From Rotaria sp. Silwood1 (lineage: Eukaryota; Rotifera; Eurotatoria; Philodinida; Philodinidae), in NCBI GenBank assembly GCA_905250075.1, contig CAJNOP010000329.1:15522-79521 (forward strand): a DNA stretch of 64,000 bases, given 5' to 3'. Of this stretch, positions 35,628 to 47,868 are shown piece by piece. The translations under genes and the position numbers were made by a program. Positions within the stretch are counted from its first letter, which is position 1. Each line of letters begins with the position of its first letter. The notes below the pieces were generated by a model. The model saw only the letters and a program-made list of their open reading frames with translations. It searched no databases and was not told the origin of the DNA.

Positions 35628-37948
35628 AATTGAATTTTCTTAATGTCTTACTTTCGTTTAATTTTCTTTCTTATTATAAACAGTTGTATTGATGTGAAAA
35701 GAACACGTTGATTGACACAAAAAGAACAGGAAAAAACGTTTGAATCTAGGCAACAATCTATTGTCAACCAGATACGTAAGCAAAAAAAAATGTATGCGAC
35801 TGGCTTACTATATATACGAATAAGGAACCAATAAATACTCTCATCCTTATTTTACCTTCATCCAACTGTTTCTATTTCCTCTTGCCTTCCGCTAGATCAA
35901 TTACTAACTTGATTTCTCTATTCATGTGAATAATTCTATTCATCTGATGTTCTCTATATCAAATCCACTCATGCACTTGTTCATATCATTTTCTAACTGT
36001 GTCAATTAAGAAGATTTTTTCACAAACATATTCGATATAGCTTACAACATCATTATATTAGAATTTGTCTTGCTGATTTTTTATGTTCTTTATTTTGTTA
36101 GAATCATTAACTAGCGTCATCTTTCTAATCTAGACATGCCTATGTCATTTTTTTCTTCATGTAAAATTATCGGTTCTAGCGATCTGTATCTTTTCTCTTT
36201 GATTGACTTCGTATTAACTGTTTTAAAAAATGTTGATCTCTACTGAAATTTGATAGCATTCTGTTTCTAATTTATTATTTACTATCAGTTTATCTTCATA
36301 ATTGTCTTTATTTTTAACTATCTCAAAGCTTACAAAAAAAGAAAATCTAAAAACAAATTTACTCTTTTCGGCTGTGTTCTGTAGAAAAAAAAATCGAACA
36401 TACGATTGAAGATAACACAAAAAAAAACAGATAATGTTGATTCGATCATCAAATACTATACTAGCATTTGAATGAGTTTTCTCTGATTTTTCTCTTCTCA
36501 AGCTTATCATTACAGAAGATAGAAACTTTCAATGTATGTACGTCAAGAAAGAAAAAAGAAAACTCGCCAAGAACTATATAAATAATGTGCTTCACACTGC
36601 ATTAATAATCATCTTCGAACAGTAAAGCAAAACAGTCGATATATCTAGCATAGACGAATTAACAGCACTTACGACTTGACGGAGCGGCGACGGAAATTTT
36701 TTATGGACATTGAATCTTAATTTTGCAATCGAGCAATAGTAATAGAACAAAAACACTAATGGGTCACAAACTATGAATAACTACAACATGCATCTACAAT
36801 GAATTAACCAAGATCACTATCTATGAATTTTATTAGACCCGGGTTGATCATAAAAAACTGATTTTTATTGTTTTAGATAAATTTTATGTAGAATAATACC
36901 AAAAGGTTACTTGTTGTAATATAATAAATCTAGTTTTGAATAAGAATGAGATATTTGAACTTTCTGAATATCAAACAAAATAATAGAACTCAGCTGATTG
37001 TTTTTTAATATGAGACTTTCTTCTTCTTTTTTTTTTCATTTTGTATAAATAATAAAATGAAACATATTTGAAATTGATTGAAAATGAATTTACAATTACA
37101 AAAAAGAAAAACGTTCTATAACTACACTATGAAATAGAGACAAGGATTTTATTTCAATGAGTTACAAATAATGACAAAGAAGCAAAAAAAATTTCTTCTT
37201 GACATTTTACATAACAAAAGACAACTCTATTATTCAATCTATAATAAAGAAATGACGTCCTTGTTCAGCAAGTGACAGTTGTTGTATCAATAGAGAAAAG
37301 TCAAAAAGAGACGATAAAAGAAGAGGAAATCAATAAATATAAAGAAAGGCATAATTATAGTTTATGTCAAATAAGACAGATGGTTATTAATCATAAAAAA
37401 ATGCTATTGAAAATTTTCTTTCTAAACAATTGACACAGTAATAAAAACAAGTTTCTCATTACATTGCTATACGCCAACATTAGAGTTTTGCAAAACTAAA
37501 TTGATTTACTAATCAGCATTTAAAGTTCATGATTTTTCTTTCATCATTGATGAATACACATATAGATATAAATTTTTACTTTCTTCTCAAGTAAAATTAA
37601 CTAATTAAAAATCGAAAATAAATTATTTTATTTATTTTGTACATTCAAATTATTTACTTTTATTATCAATAGTTTTAGCTGATTAAATTCGATATTGACA
37701 TATGTAAACATCTGTAACATGCTAGAGAGTGAGAATCAGCATTAAAATCTGATTGTTTTTTACACAAGTCAATATTACTGACGAGTCTTATTTAAGGAAA
37801 ATAGAAATTCTTTCATGATCGTCATTTTTTCATTCAATTATAAACAAATAATCGTACAAGTCAATAAAAATCTTTGTAATCGAAATCTTCATATCGACAT
37901 TATTTAATAAAGTTACAAAAAAAAAAATATTAATAATAAAACTACAAG
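35628..37948. other. intergenic
   Basis: No gene recognised. Near 36570-36720 a CTATATAAATA box is followed by a small GC-rich patch (GACGGAGCGGCGACGG) and AATTTTTTATGG, which looks like an Sm-type site. A small Pol II RNA is conceivable but unsupported. Confidence 0.35.
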
Positions 37949-38821
37949 TTAATTTTTTTTCTTTGGATTTTCGTCATTCTCATCTTCACGTTTACGTTTT
38001 TTTATTTTAAGAAAACTATCCCATCGATTCGTTAGTTCATCTAGTATTGTTTGAAAATCATTTGTATCTGCTGATTTTTCAATTTTTTTTTGTCGAATTA
38101 ATATCCATTCACCATCTTGTTCTTCGGATAGATCTTTTTGATTATGAATTTTTACATTTCCTACTCCTGCTTTCGCATTTTTAAGTGTTTTTTTAATTTG
38201 TTCCGTCGTTTTGAATGTTATCATATTAATATAAACATGATGTTCTTTTTCTAATGATTCAATATAACCATTTCTACCAATAAATCGACCTCGTTGTTTT
38301 TCTTTTGCAGTTTCGGGTGCTAGTGTAAACTGCGGATTATTATCGAATTTATATGGTAAAAATAGAAATTCTCCATTTTTAAGTGGTTTTGGTGATTTAG
38401 TTCTTTTTCTAGATATTTTACGTCTTCGATCAATATCCATTCTAACATCATCATCCGATTCGGTCGAATCATCATGACATTTATTAATATGATTATCAAC
38501 TGTTGATGTTGATAATAAATTTGAATCTAAAATACGATTTGTTTTAATAATATTTTCTAATCGATTTAGTGATAAAGAAAGTTTGGAATTGATATTTTTA
38601 TCTCGATCTATTTGATTAATAAGTTTCTTTAAATTTATAAATTTATCTTTGTCATCAATAACAACATTTATTAATGTTTCATCATCAAGGTTATTACAGG
38701 TACAACATTGACGAGGCATACTTCGTAATATAGGTGCAGATATACACTTTTCATTTCGAAGTTCATTGATAACAGCATGAAATAAAGAGCGATAGCGTAG
38801 ATTGTGAGCTAAACAAGTCAT
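37949..38821 (-). CDS. KH-domain-like basic protein, single exon
   Basis: An uninterrupted 290-residue frame from ATG 38819-38821. An earlier in-frame ATG at 38905 would add 28 residues over TATATA repeats and is less likely. The N-terminus carries a Cys cluster (CCTCNN, 39-44). Residues 50-115 are charged and helix-like; 118-145 is an acidic then basic tract (ESDDDVRMDI, RRRKISRKR). Residues 165-225 resemble a KH fold with the GxxG loop GRNG (182-185) in RGRFIGRNGYIESLEKEHHV. The tail is very basic (KIKKRKRED, NPKKKN). These suggest a nuclear RNA-binding protein. No closer family is recognised. Lack of introns contrasts with neighbours. Confidence 0.65.
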   Translation of the reverse strand: MTCLAHNLRYRSLFHAVINELRNEKCISAPILRSMPRQCCTCNNLDDETLINVVIDDKDKFINLKKLINQIDRDKNINSKLSLSLNRLENIIKTNRILDSNLLSTSTVDNHINKCHDDSTESDDDVRMDIDRRRKISRKRTKSPKPLKNGEFLFLPYKFDNNPQFTLAPETAKEKQRGRFIGRNGYIESLEKEHHVYINMITFKTTEQIKKTLKNAKAGVGNVKIHNQKDLSEEQDGEWILIRQKKIEKSADTNDFQTILDELTNRWDSFLKIKKRKREDENDENPKKKN

Positions 38822-40402
38822 TGTGTTTGAAGAGAAGACGAATAAAAAAACCGAAGAAAAATACCCTATATATATATATATTGAAGATAAATTGTGTAAT
38901 AACATAAAATTTCACCACCTTGTGGGATGCAAAAGGACAAAAACCTCATATTAGTCATGATGTTTATTATCTTACTAATGGGAAAAAAACAATTACGACA
39001 TAATTGGCTAATAATTTATTTCCTAGTATGTATTATTTTATGAAAATATTGTAGATTGAATATTTAAAGATTTTTTAATTACTATCGCCATTTAATAATT
39101 TTGTTGGCTGCATTATTATGAAAATATTTATTCCATCGATATTTGTCATTGTTACATTAGTTTTTCATCTTATTATTTATAAATTGTTAGGTCGATCTTA
39201 GTCTACTCTTATCAGTCTATAAGTTGAAACAGAATATAGAACAATTTGTCTGCTAATTACAAATAAGAATATTGCTTATGAAATTATCAGAAAAAGTCTG
39301 TGAAGATATTTCAGATAATCAGCAGTTGTGCTTATAACTTTCAATTTTAGTCATAAATGATTGCAGAGTGTTTTCTTACTCAAAATCAAATTATTTAAAT
39401 AGAAAGAATTCAAAATAGAAAAATCAGACTCATTAATATTATCTAAGTGCACATCGATATTGACACCAGGGCTATTAGTTTTAACAAACTTCACTCATTT
39501 CGATACTACACATCATGATACAATACCTTTTAAAAACCTTAGCAGTAGTTATCATATGAGTTGCTCATAGACATAAATTAATCGCTTTATCTATGGATAC
39601 ATTCATTTCCTACTGAATTTAGGAAGGTGTAGATATGTTATTCATGTCACTCAGATATTACCAAAAGGAGTTATCGTACTAAAACAAGAATTATTGGCAA
39701 TTCTAATTTGAAGGTATTTACGATAGAAAAAAACCGAACCCATCACTGAAGGCAGACCTACTTGGATAGGTTTTATAGATTTCTTCCATACTCAGAAAAC
39801 CCAAGCCTTCATAGCTTGAATCCAACTAATGAGCTCTAGTGGTATTATGATTATTCTTTTCGATTTCGTTTAATCATATTAGTACAAAAATAGCATGAAC
39901 ATAACTTAGCGACAACATCATCTACATATAATAATTACACAAGAATAGATATCTAGCTCCTTCAGATGAAGATTGATCAAATTTTAATTACTTCTTGCAA
40001 TCACAGTTCAACATATTCTATTTATATTCACACTATAAAACTAAAGAATTAAAGTTTATCTACTTTTTTGCAATTACTGTAAGATATAATATTCTATTCA
40101 TCATAATATTAAACTATGTTTACATCCTCATCTATGTTAAATATCTGAATATCATTATATAGTTTATAATGTTCTCTAATAATTATCAAAATATAGTGAT
40201 CAAATAATAAAAATTGATTTTAGAAGAAATGATCATACAGACTTATTGAATTTAAATAAATTTTATATTTCAATTTCATATGAACAAGTGTGACATCTAT
40301 TAGATATTGAATAATGACTGGTTAACTAATATAAATTCATTTGATTATATACGAAGAATAATGAATCAAAAAAAACTGAATTAAACAAAAAAATCTATAA
40401 AC
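38822..40402. other. divergent intergenic region
   Basis: Lies between the KH-like gene (minus) and the coilin-like gene (plus), so it should hold both promoters. Very AT-rich; no further feature seen. Confidence 0.45.
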
Positions 40403-41096
40403 ATGCTTCGATTACGTTTTCATGCATCATGGTTACCAAATGAACATAATCAATTTTGGACAATTATTGATTGTACAACAAATATAAAAACTATAAATGA
40501 TTTAATTGAATATTTTAATGAACAACAAAAATCTCTTTCTAATTATTATCAATTTCATTTATCAAAACGTTCAACAAAATTAAAATATCTTAAAGCATTT
40601 ATTAATAATTGTGTTTTACCACCAAATGCTCAAATAAATTTAATACTTCGTGATAATGATGAAATTGAGTAAAAATTTAATTATTATCATTTATATTAAT
40701 CTATTTTTTTTTTGTAATTTTTAGTTTTCGTTTAGAAATTGATGCACAAAATGAATGGCTTCTTGTTAAATCATCTCCAACATTAAAACGAAAACGATCT
40801 ATTGAACAAGAAATTCCTTCTTCTACAAATAATCTTGATGATATTCTTCGAATAATGGCTCAACCAACAAAAATCAAATCACCTGAAAAAAATTCTTTTT
40901 CATTTCAATTTGGTAATAAACGTGGTCGTCCTATTCCACCACGTCCACAAGTTATCTCAGCTATCAAAGTAAGAAAATATGATAAATATAAAATCGAATA
41001 ATTTTTCATTTTCTGGTATTTTTTTTTTTGTTATACTTATTATCATTTCAGATTAATTCATTAATTCCACGACAAGTAATAAAAAATAGAAAATAA
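40403..41096 (+). CDS. coilin-like protein, N-terminal domain only
   Basis: Three exons, 40403-40668, 40725-40968 and 41052-41096 (introns 56 and 83 bp), give 184 residues. The start (LRLRFHASW, FWTIIDCTTNIKTINDLIEY) and the end of the first domain (CVLPPNAQINLILRDNDEI, then DFRLEI) match the N-terminal self-association domain of coilin, where LPP....LVRDND followed by a beta strand is the hallmark. Coilin organises Cajal bodies, sites of snRNP and snoRNP maturation. A basic patch (LKRKRS) and a short tail rich in Pro/Arg (NKRGRPIPPRPQ) follow. The long linker and Tudor-like C-terminal domain of vertebrate coilin are absent. The TAA comes soon after the last acceptor, so the gene looks complete. 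Confidence 0.75.
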
Positions 41097-42004
41097 AATA
41101 TAACATCCTTATTCATCTTTAATTCTTTGTTATTTTTTTTTTTTTTTGTTTCGAAAAAAACAAAAAAAAACAAATTCTTCTTTCTTTTTTTGTTTTGTTC
41201 GAACAAACAGAATGAACATCGACAATAGTGAAATTCGACGAAAAAAAAAAAAAAAAAGAACAACACAAAGAAAACATTGTGTGTATATGTTAATTGAAAA
41301 GAAGAAGAAGAAAAAGAACAAACCATGAGCAAACAACAGAGAAGAACAAAACTAATAAGGTTCGTTATACGATAAAAAGAAAACAAAACGGACAAGTAAA
41401 AGACATATGACTATTGTCTATTTACATTTGAAAAAAAAACCAATCAGAAGCCACAATCGCATGCTTTAGACATTCGTACTAAAATTAAAAACAATAAACT
41501 CATTTAAACATTTTATTGAAGAGTTTTTATGAATTCTATATCCTGTAGGCTCTGATAATAATATTTACATACTGTCTACTTCTCCTCTTATTAATGATTC
41601 AACAAAAGCATCGACACCTTAAAGGCATACTTTTGAAATATGAAAACTTTATTGTTTTTAAACTCAATTAAAATAATAGAGCTATATTACCCTATACTCG
41701 ATTCAATAAAGCAGGTTAGAATATGAAAATATATCTCGTCTGTTTATTATTTGCTGATTTAAATAGATATTTCTTTTTTTTGCGATATGAATTGATGTTA
41801 ACTTATTTAATCAATTAAGCGAAGCTATGAGAAAGTCGCTCGGATTAATTTCGAAATGATCCTACTCTAAAATTAATAACGAATTATTGACAAAATTATC
41901 TACGAAATGTTTAGAGTGTGTTAGCAATAGAGTTTAATCAATTGGTTTCAATTCTAAAAATTTTGAATCCAATGAGTTCAATTTGCTGAGAAAAATATAC
42001 TTAA
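41097..42004. other. intergenic with poly-A/poly-T tracts
   Basis: 41120-41340 is low complexity (runs of T, A and AAG). The open frames there are composition artefacts. Nothing else is seen. Confidence 0.5.
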
Positions 42005-42317
42005 GGCAAACCAAAAGTTCGTTAAAGAACCTTGTCGGATAAGGTAATCTATTCAGAAATGAAAAACCATGTTGTAGAACTTTTTGAGGCACGTCGAATG
42101 GTATATAATAAATCCTGTTTTCATAAGACTTTGAAGGAACTAGAATCAATTTACTGATAGACGACTACACACCCATACCTAAGTATGATAGGTTACTGAA
42201 TATGGGATTAGTTGAAAGTGCCTCAAAAAGTTCTACAACATGGTTTTTCATTTCTGAATAGATTACCTTATCCGATAAGGTTCTTGTTAAAACCGTTCGA
42301 CGAACTTTTGATTTGCC
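42005..42317. repeat. foldback element with about 90-bp arms
   Basis: Left arm 42005-42092 and right arm 42218-42317 are near-identical inverted copies. Both read ATAAGGTAATCTATTCAGAA, ATGTTGTAGAACTTTTTGAG and a GGCAAA..AAAAGTTCG end. The right arm has about 12 extra bases. The loop is 125 bp. Weaker pairing continues 10-25 bp outside both ends, so the true limits may be wider. No open frame of note. Confidence 0.8.
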
Positions 42318-42441
42318 CAAAGTAAATAATTTTCGTCATATTACAATATTTCTATATCAAAAATTGATTTATCTCAATCTACGTTTATATTTTAGTTTTG
42401 AAAATGAAATCGATAATTTCTCTTTGAATATATTCAATTTT

Positions 42442-44199
42442 CTAAATAACATACGAAAGTCTTGTTTGTCGACGATTTGTTGTTGATGAATTCGTTATTA
42501 TTGGATGTTTTCGTGTATTTGGATATGAACGATATGATATTGAAGATTTAATAGATACCACTCTATATAAATAAAATATATATAATTCAAAAATCATATT
42601 AATATGTATGTACACATACGGTGATGTCGCTCTTAAACCAATATTTGTATGTAAATGATTATTGATTGTAGATGTCATAAGACTACAATTTTCTTTTTCT
42701 AATGGTCGTTTTTTTATTTGTGATGAATCAGATATACTAAGAAAACAAAAATGAAAATTTGTTTGTTTATTGTTTTTTAATTCTCGTTTTAATACATACT
42801 TCATATGTGTTGATTTTTGACGAAGAAATTGTTTTCTAATGATCATAGGTGTTGATATTTCATTGGTTATACTAGAAATTAAAGATAATTATATTGAAAT
42901 TTGAAAAAAAAAAAGAAATTAATTTTATTACTTTCGACTTAGATGATTATTATTTGTTTGTAATAAAACATTTTGAATACATGTTAAATGTTGTGAATTA
43001 GTTGTTCGTAATGAATCATCAATAAATCTTACACATGGTAAACGAGATGTTGTAATTGATTGTGATATTGTATTCATTCTATTAAATAATATTAAATTTA
43101 AAAAATTTTCGTTTTTTTCTTAATTTTATTTCACTTACGATGAAATTGTTGAATTAATTTCATTTGATTGTATCTGATTAGAATTAATATTAATAACCGG
43201 AATTATTGTTGTAGCTGCTAAACGTTGTTTTTGTCTTTCATGAACAGATAAACGTGGTTTTGATCTAATAAATAATAGATGATTTCTTTTTTTTTTAACA
43301 TAAATAATTTAAAAAACAAAAGGGAATTTACATAGAAGATTTTGAAGTTCGAATAACTTTTTTTAAATTATTAATCATCATATCTAATTGATGTATTGTA
43401 TCAAAATGCTTTTTTCGTGGTATTTCATTTTCAAGTGTTGTCCAATTAATTGATTCATTTGAATTTAAATGAGATCCATTACGAAATATAATTGGATGAT
43501 CAGCAACTACAATAAAACAAAATATAGATATAAATATATTAAAATTTAACTTACGATAAGTACAAATTTGATCTTGAACAGTATAACGACGTTCACGTTC
43601 TAATTCACGTAATAAACGAGTACGTGTTGCTTCATTTAAATGTGCTGTATGAGTACGACGACATTGTAAACGACGAAGTGTTCGTTGACCACGAACATAT
43701 CGTTCATAGAGTCTATATTGTAGAAAAAAAAACTAAAATAGAATTTTGATTATTTTTGTATTACTTTCGATCTTTTTGTTCTTCAAGCATATGTCGATGA
43801 TGACGTGCTAGAAGTTCATCATAATTATCATTTAATGAATTTTCTTCTATATTATTATTTTCAATTGTATATAATTTTAATGCTAAAAAAAAAATATATG
43901 TTTATCTATATGATTCATTTTTTTTGTTATTCATACGAGTTTCATTATTATTTGAAATTTGTCGAGATTTTGTATTTGATGTTAAACGAAGACTATGACG
44001 TCGATTTTGTTTAGTTTTTAATGTAGTTGATTGATTTAATTTACGGTTTTTTATACTAAAGTAAAAAAATAAAATTATTTATTTCATAAATTTTATAGAT
44101 TAATGTATAAACAAACATTTGAGAAGATGATAGAGTTTTATTAGTTGTAGAAATAAGAACTTTAGTTGGTTGAATACGAAGATTATAACGTGGTTTCAT
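42442..44199 (-). CDS. unidentified 411-residue basic protein, ten exons
   Basis: Minus-strand exons 44199-44117, 44055-43937, 43882-43765, 43712-43555, 43506-43332, 43264-43139, 43078-42932, 42871-42800, 42736-42620 and 42562-42442 join in one frame (1236 nt with stop). Introns are 48-67 bp, all GT..AG. The protein opens MKPRYNLRIQPTK and is rich in Arg, Lys, Asn and Ser. Residues about 85-150 form a charged helical stretch (LLARHHRHMLEEQKDRKLYE, LLRELERERRYTVQDQ), then SINWTTLENEIPRKK, and HERQKQR near 230. No signal peptide or membrane helix; nuclear location is likely. I do not recognise the family. Two late introns (63 and 57 bp) are stop-free multiples of three, so retention would keep the frame. 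Confidence 0.75.
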
Positions 44200-44869
44200 T
44201 CGATTAAAATTTTGTTGTTAATGATTAATAATCTAAAATAAAATATATATTTAATTGAACAAATCAACTATTGAGAGTTCAACTCTATCGAAAAAATACG
44301 ACAATTATATATTATAGTAGCCATTTTTGTTGACAGATATTTTATTCATCCAATAAAAATCATTAAGAAAATAATGAGAAGTTATTATAAATAATTTTAA
44401 TAATAATTAAATCTTAGTTAATTCTTCTTTAAAAATTTTAAATAAAAAAAAAGTAAAAAAATATACAGTACTGTATACGAGCGACATCTACAAAAAAATT
44501 TCAATAATCAAAAACGATTTAGGAGTTCCTCGATACTACTTTTACAGGCGGAGTTTCTTTTTGAATCTCTTTTAACGTTTTACCTATTTCTTATATAGCG
44601 AAAAATAGCAAATTACGTTTTTCTGACTGAGCTGAACCTTTTTTTTCATATATATACTATACACTGTTTCGAACGGTTATTGTTTTTCGGTTTTGTATGT
44701 GCATATCTTGGTTGTATCAGATAAATCTGTATCTAAGATCTAATCAAGATCATGGAAAAGATATCGTTTACTCTTATCTTCTCACAAGATCTTGAGTAAA
44801 ACAATAAATTGAAAAAAATGTCATAACATGTTTTTACATAAAAGAAATAATAAATGCTCTGTATGATAG

Positions 44870-44960
44870 GTTCGAACCATGCTTTCAGAATGTGTCATGC
44901 ATTGTGTCGCAAATCATGACACATGCAACACGTTTTATCTTAGTGTGTACCTAAGATCTT
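44870..44960 (-). repeat. dispersed repeat, copy B
   Basis: On the minus strand shares AAGATAAA, GCATGTGTCATG and ACATTCTGAAA with 15190-15320. It ends with GGTTCGAACC, a good Pol III B-box core. Confidence 0.3.
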
Positions 44961-45533
44961 GCTTACAAGATGTTCGACTAGTGTAGATTCTGAAACTGAT
45001 TTTCATTTCGTAGTAAAATATATGGCATCTCCGTTAGATGAACATGTTTCAAAAAATCTCGAATACCTTCATTTCAATTAAGAAAGAGAGAGATAAAGAA
45101 ACACTTTATTTCAAATATTTGATTTAATAAAAATAGAGTTATTGAGAGTGTAGTTCTTCTCCCAAGAGAGACAATCATACTATCTCATGATTTGTTTAGC
45201 AGAAATAAATTATTTATGACCGATTTTCAGCTTCATTGAATGAATGACAATAAACAAAAACTTCATTCATTTCGTCTAGTTTTATATAATATTTAAACAA
45301 ACAAAAAAACCGGTTGTGTCTATATGTTTGATAGCCCTCATTTTCATATGATATCAATCATGATTTTACGTGTGAAAGGACTGTGAACACATTTCAGAGA
45401 AGTGGAGAAAGAAATCATTGGGCATTCAATCATATAGTTTTGACTACGGATCGCTTTTCATCAATGCCATACACTTCAGACAAGTAATGATATCATCACA
45501 TGATAACAGAAAAGAGAAAATTAGATATCGTTT

Positions 45534-45606
45534 GGCAGGATGCGAACCGTGCATCTTCTGCTATTTACATGAGCATCATATCTAGCCATTCGACTAAAAA
45601 GATAAC
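45534..45606 (-). other. degenerate tRNA-like sequence (Tyr GTA-like)
   Basis: On the minus strand a perfect A box (TAGTCGAATGG) is followed by a near B box (GGTTCGCATCC). Between them lies a TGCT..AGCA stem whose loop ATGTAAA would put GTA at the anticodon. Acceptor and T stems do not pair and position 58 is C, so it is a relic or SINE head, not a working tRNA. Confidence 0.25.
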
Positions 45607-46534
45607 ATCTCTCTCTGTCGAAGCATGCAAAAGAAATAATCCAAATGGATAAAAAAAAAGATTTATGAGTATAATTCTATAGAATAGAGGTTGCAATTTT
45701 TTATTTTTTCAAAAGTTAATAGATACAAAAAACAATTTAATAACACCATACTCGAACTATGAGAGTTAGTAAGCTACAGTTCTTTCTAAACTCTGGTTTG
45801 TGTTTGGCTTCGATTCTACACATAGAAGAGTTATGGTTAAACTATGATTCTCTTTTCTTTGTTCAATTTCATTTTATTTGATTATGCACTTGAACGAATT
45901 TTTTTTCAGAAATTAACTAATAAATATAATCATCGTACATAGCCATGTCTACAGAAGGTGGCAGAAATTAATGAAAAAAACTCATATCTGTGTCTCTCCG
46001 ATTTCGGATCGAAAATTTGGTTTTTCTTGGATCTAGACCTAATAAAAAGTGGTATAGCAGCACTTTAATTATAGTATAAAATTTCAACGACTCTAAACAA
46101 TTCAATTTGAATATAATTAATCACAAAAATATTTCCCTTAAGGTCATAACGATTTCCTATGAATAATTTAATAGAAAAATTTCTCTAGAGATTCTTAATA
46201 AAACTATATATAAAGGTCTAGAACTGGTCATGAACGAAATTCTGTACATGTTAAAATGATTTCACACAAGAAGTATATTAGATACTTTTTAGATTTATGT
46301 AATGAAAAACACTAGAAAGACTTGGCATATTTATCTATGTAATATCTTAGAGCAAATCTGAAATAACCACACGAAAATTACATAAAAAGTTGTTTGATTA
46401 AATATTTACAACATCCAACTAGTGATATTATTTTGGAATATATTCATGAGTTCTTGTTCATTGTCAAATCTAGCTTTTTAAAATGAAATCACCAAGATTA
46501 GTGATACTAGTCTATTTAATAAAAAAAATCATTT

Positions 46535-46571
46535 GTTAGCACAACTCCTATGGGATTAAAATATGAAACAC
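46535..46571. repeat. 37-bp dispersed repeat, copy 1
   Basis: GTTAGCACAACTCCTATGGG, then ATTAAAATATGAAACAC. It matches 49152-49188 with about five differences. Confidence 0.6.
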
Positions 46572-47599
46572 TATGAAGCTGCCGATATAGTAAAAGAAGC
46601 GATTAATCAATATACGTTTTAGTTTATGAATTCCTAGCTGCTATTAATTCATGTCGATAATGTAAGATATTTATCGCAATATGTTGCAGTGAGTGTGACA
46701 GAAAAGTAAAGGCTATTTTCTGAATTTTCCGGTGGGCATCTGTCAGAAATTCATTGGTCCAGACGCTGGAACCATTCGCCTAGAAAATTTTAATATTAAG
46801 TTCTTTATAACACGATATTATATTTTTAGTTTTAATAGAGAAAGAAAAAATAAGAACAGTTCTCTACATAAAATATCAGCAAACGTAAGAGTAAAACAAA
46901 AATCTACTCTTCTCTTTCATACATTTTCATAAGACAGTAAACAAAAACCTAAATTTAAAATTGCTTTCGAACTAAAGATATTTATTAACATTTAATTAAA
47001 TTAGTGTTTTATTGCATTTCAAAGATATTAAAATGGAAATATTAGATTATGAAAAATTTGAATGAGACAAACTCTCATTAAAACATTGCTTTGAGATAAC
47101 AACCCGTTCGACTGATGTTAATATAGCAGAAAGATATATAATTTTTCTAGTAAGTTTCTTAAAAATTAAGATCACTAGTTCACTCAACGTTGGAGTCCGA
47201 AGTCATGGCTCAGCATTAGATGACTTTAATTTATATTTATTACCTTTATGTAAAATTTATATGTATGAAATATCGCAACTATCTTTTTTTTTACTTTCAT
47301 CATTTTTGTCATAAATTTTATAATAATGTATTTGTCTAAAATAATTTTTTAGTCAAAGTCAATTTCTATCTTAATTAACAAATTTACATACAGTTTAACG
47401 CACAATAAATTTGTGTCGATTATCGGAGACATCTACCAAGGATAAACAGTAAACCAATCATCATCGCTTTCATGTGTCAAAAGGAGTCGATTCATCATAT
47501 TATTTACTTCCTCTTGCAATATAAATATTTTATGTAGTTCTATCAGCTGATTAATTTTGTTTTTCTCTTTTTTTTTTCATTCTAGTAATTAGTCTATAA

Positions 47600-47868
47600 A
47601 TGAGTAGCACAGGAAATAATTATAGCGATACGTTAAGTTCGCTTTCGGAACAAGATGATGGACATATGATTCGAGCAGTTCAACAAAATGGTCGACGAAA
47701 TGCATTAGCAGATCTTGGTTCACAACTTGCGCAATGTAAATTCATTTTTTTTTAGTTTAAATAATAAATATATATATTGTTTTTTTTACTGTAGTTCATA
47801 CAGCAATGGTATCATCTGAAATTGATAATATGACACCACATTTTCAATCGATGTCAATAAAACCGTAA
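47600..47868 (+). CDS. PKI-like inhibitor of cAMP-dependent protein kinase
   Basis: Two exons, 47600-47735 and 47795-47868, with a 59-bp intron. The product is 69 residues, the size of vertebrate PKI (70-76). NGRRNALADLGSQL (30-43) matches the pseudosubstrate core GRRNAIHDI of PKI: two Arg at P-3/P-2, Asn, Ala in place of the phospho-acceptor, then a hydrophobic residue. Known PKI binds the free PKA catalytic subunit in this way and exports it from the nucleus. The upstream Arg at P-6 is Gln/Asn here and the aromatic residue further up is not obvious, so affinity may differ. The tail (FHTAMVSSEIDNM) has hydrophobic spacing that could serve export. The acidic start (SLSEQDDGHM) is unlike PKI. 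Identity rests on one motif plus size. Confidence 0.6.

Larger units (their letters stand above)
44200..47599. other. 3.4-kb intergenic region
   Basis: No gene recognised. Contains a dispersed repeat copy (44870-44960), a tRNA-like stretch (45534-45606, minus) and a short repeat (46535-46571) that recurs in a UBE2W intron. Confidence 0.45.

Noticed and set aside
36571-36715. TATA-like box followed by a GC patch and an Sm-site-like AATTTTTTATGG, considered as an snRNA or spliced-leader gene
   Set aside because: No match to a known snRNA or to the bdelloid spliced leader as I recall it.
41048-41395. Overlapping Phe/Lys-rich frames on both strands
   Set aside because: Caused by poly-A and poly-T tracts.
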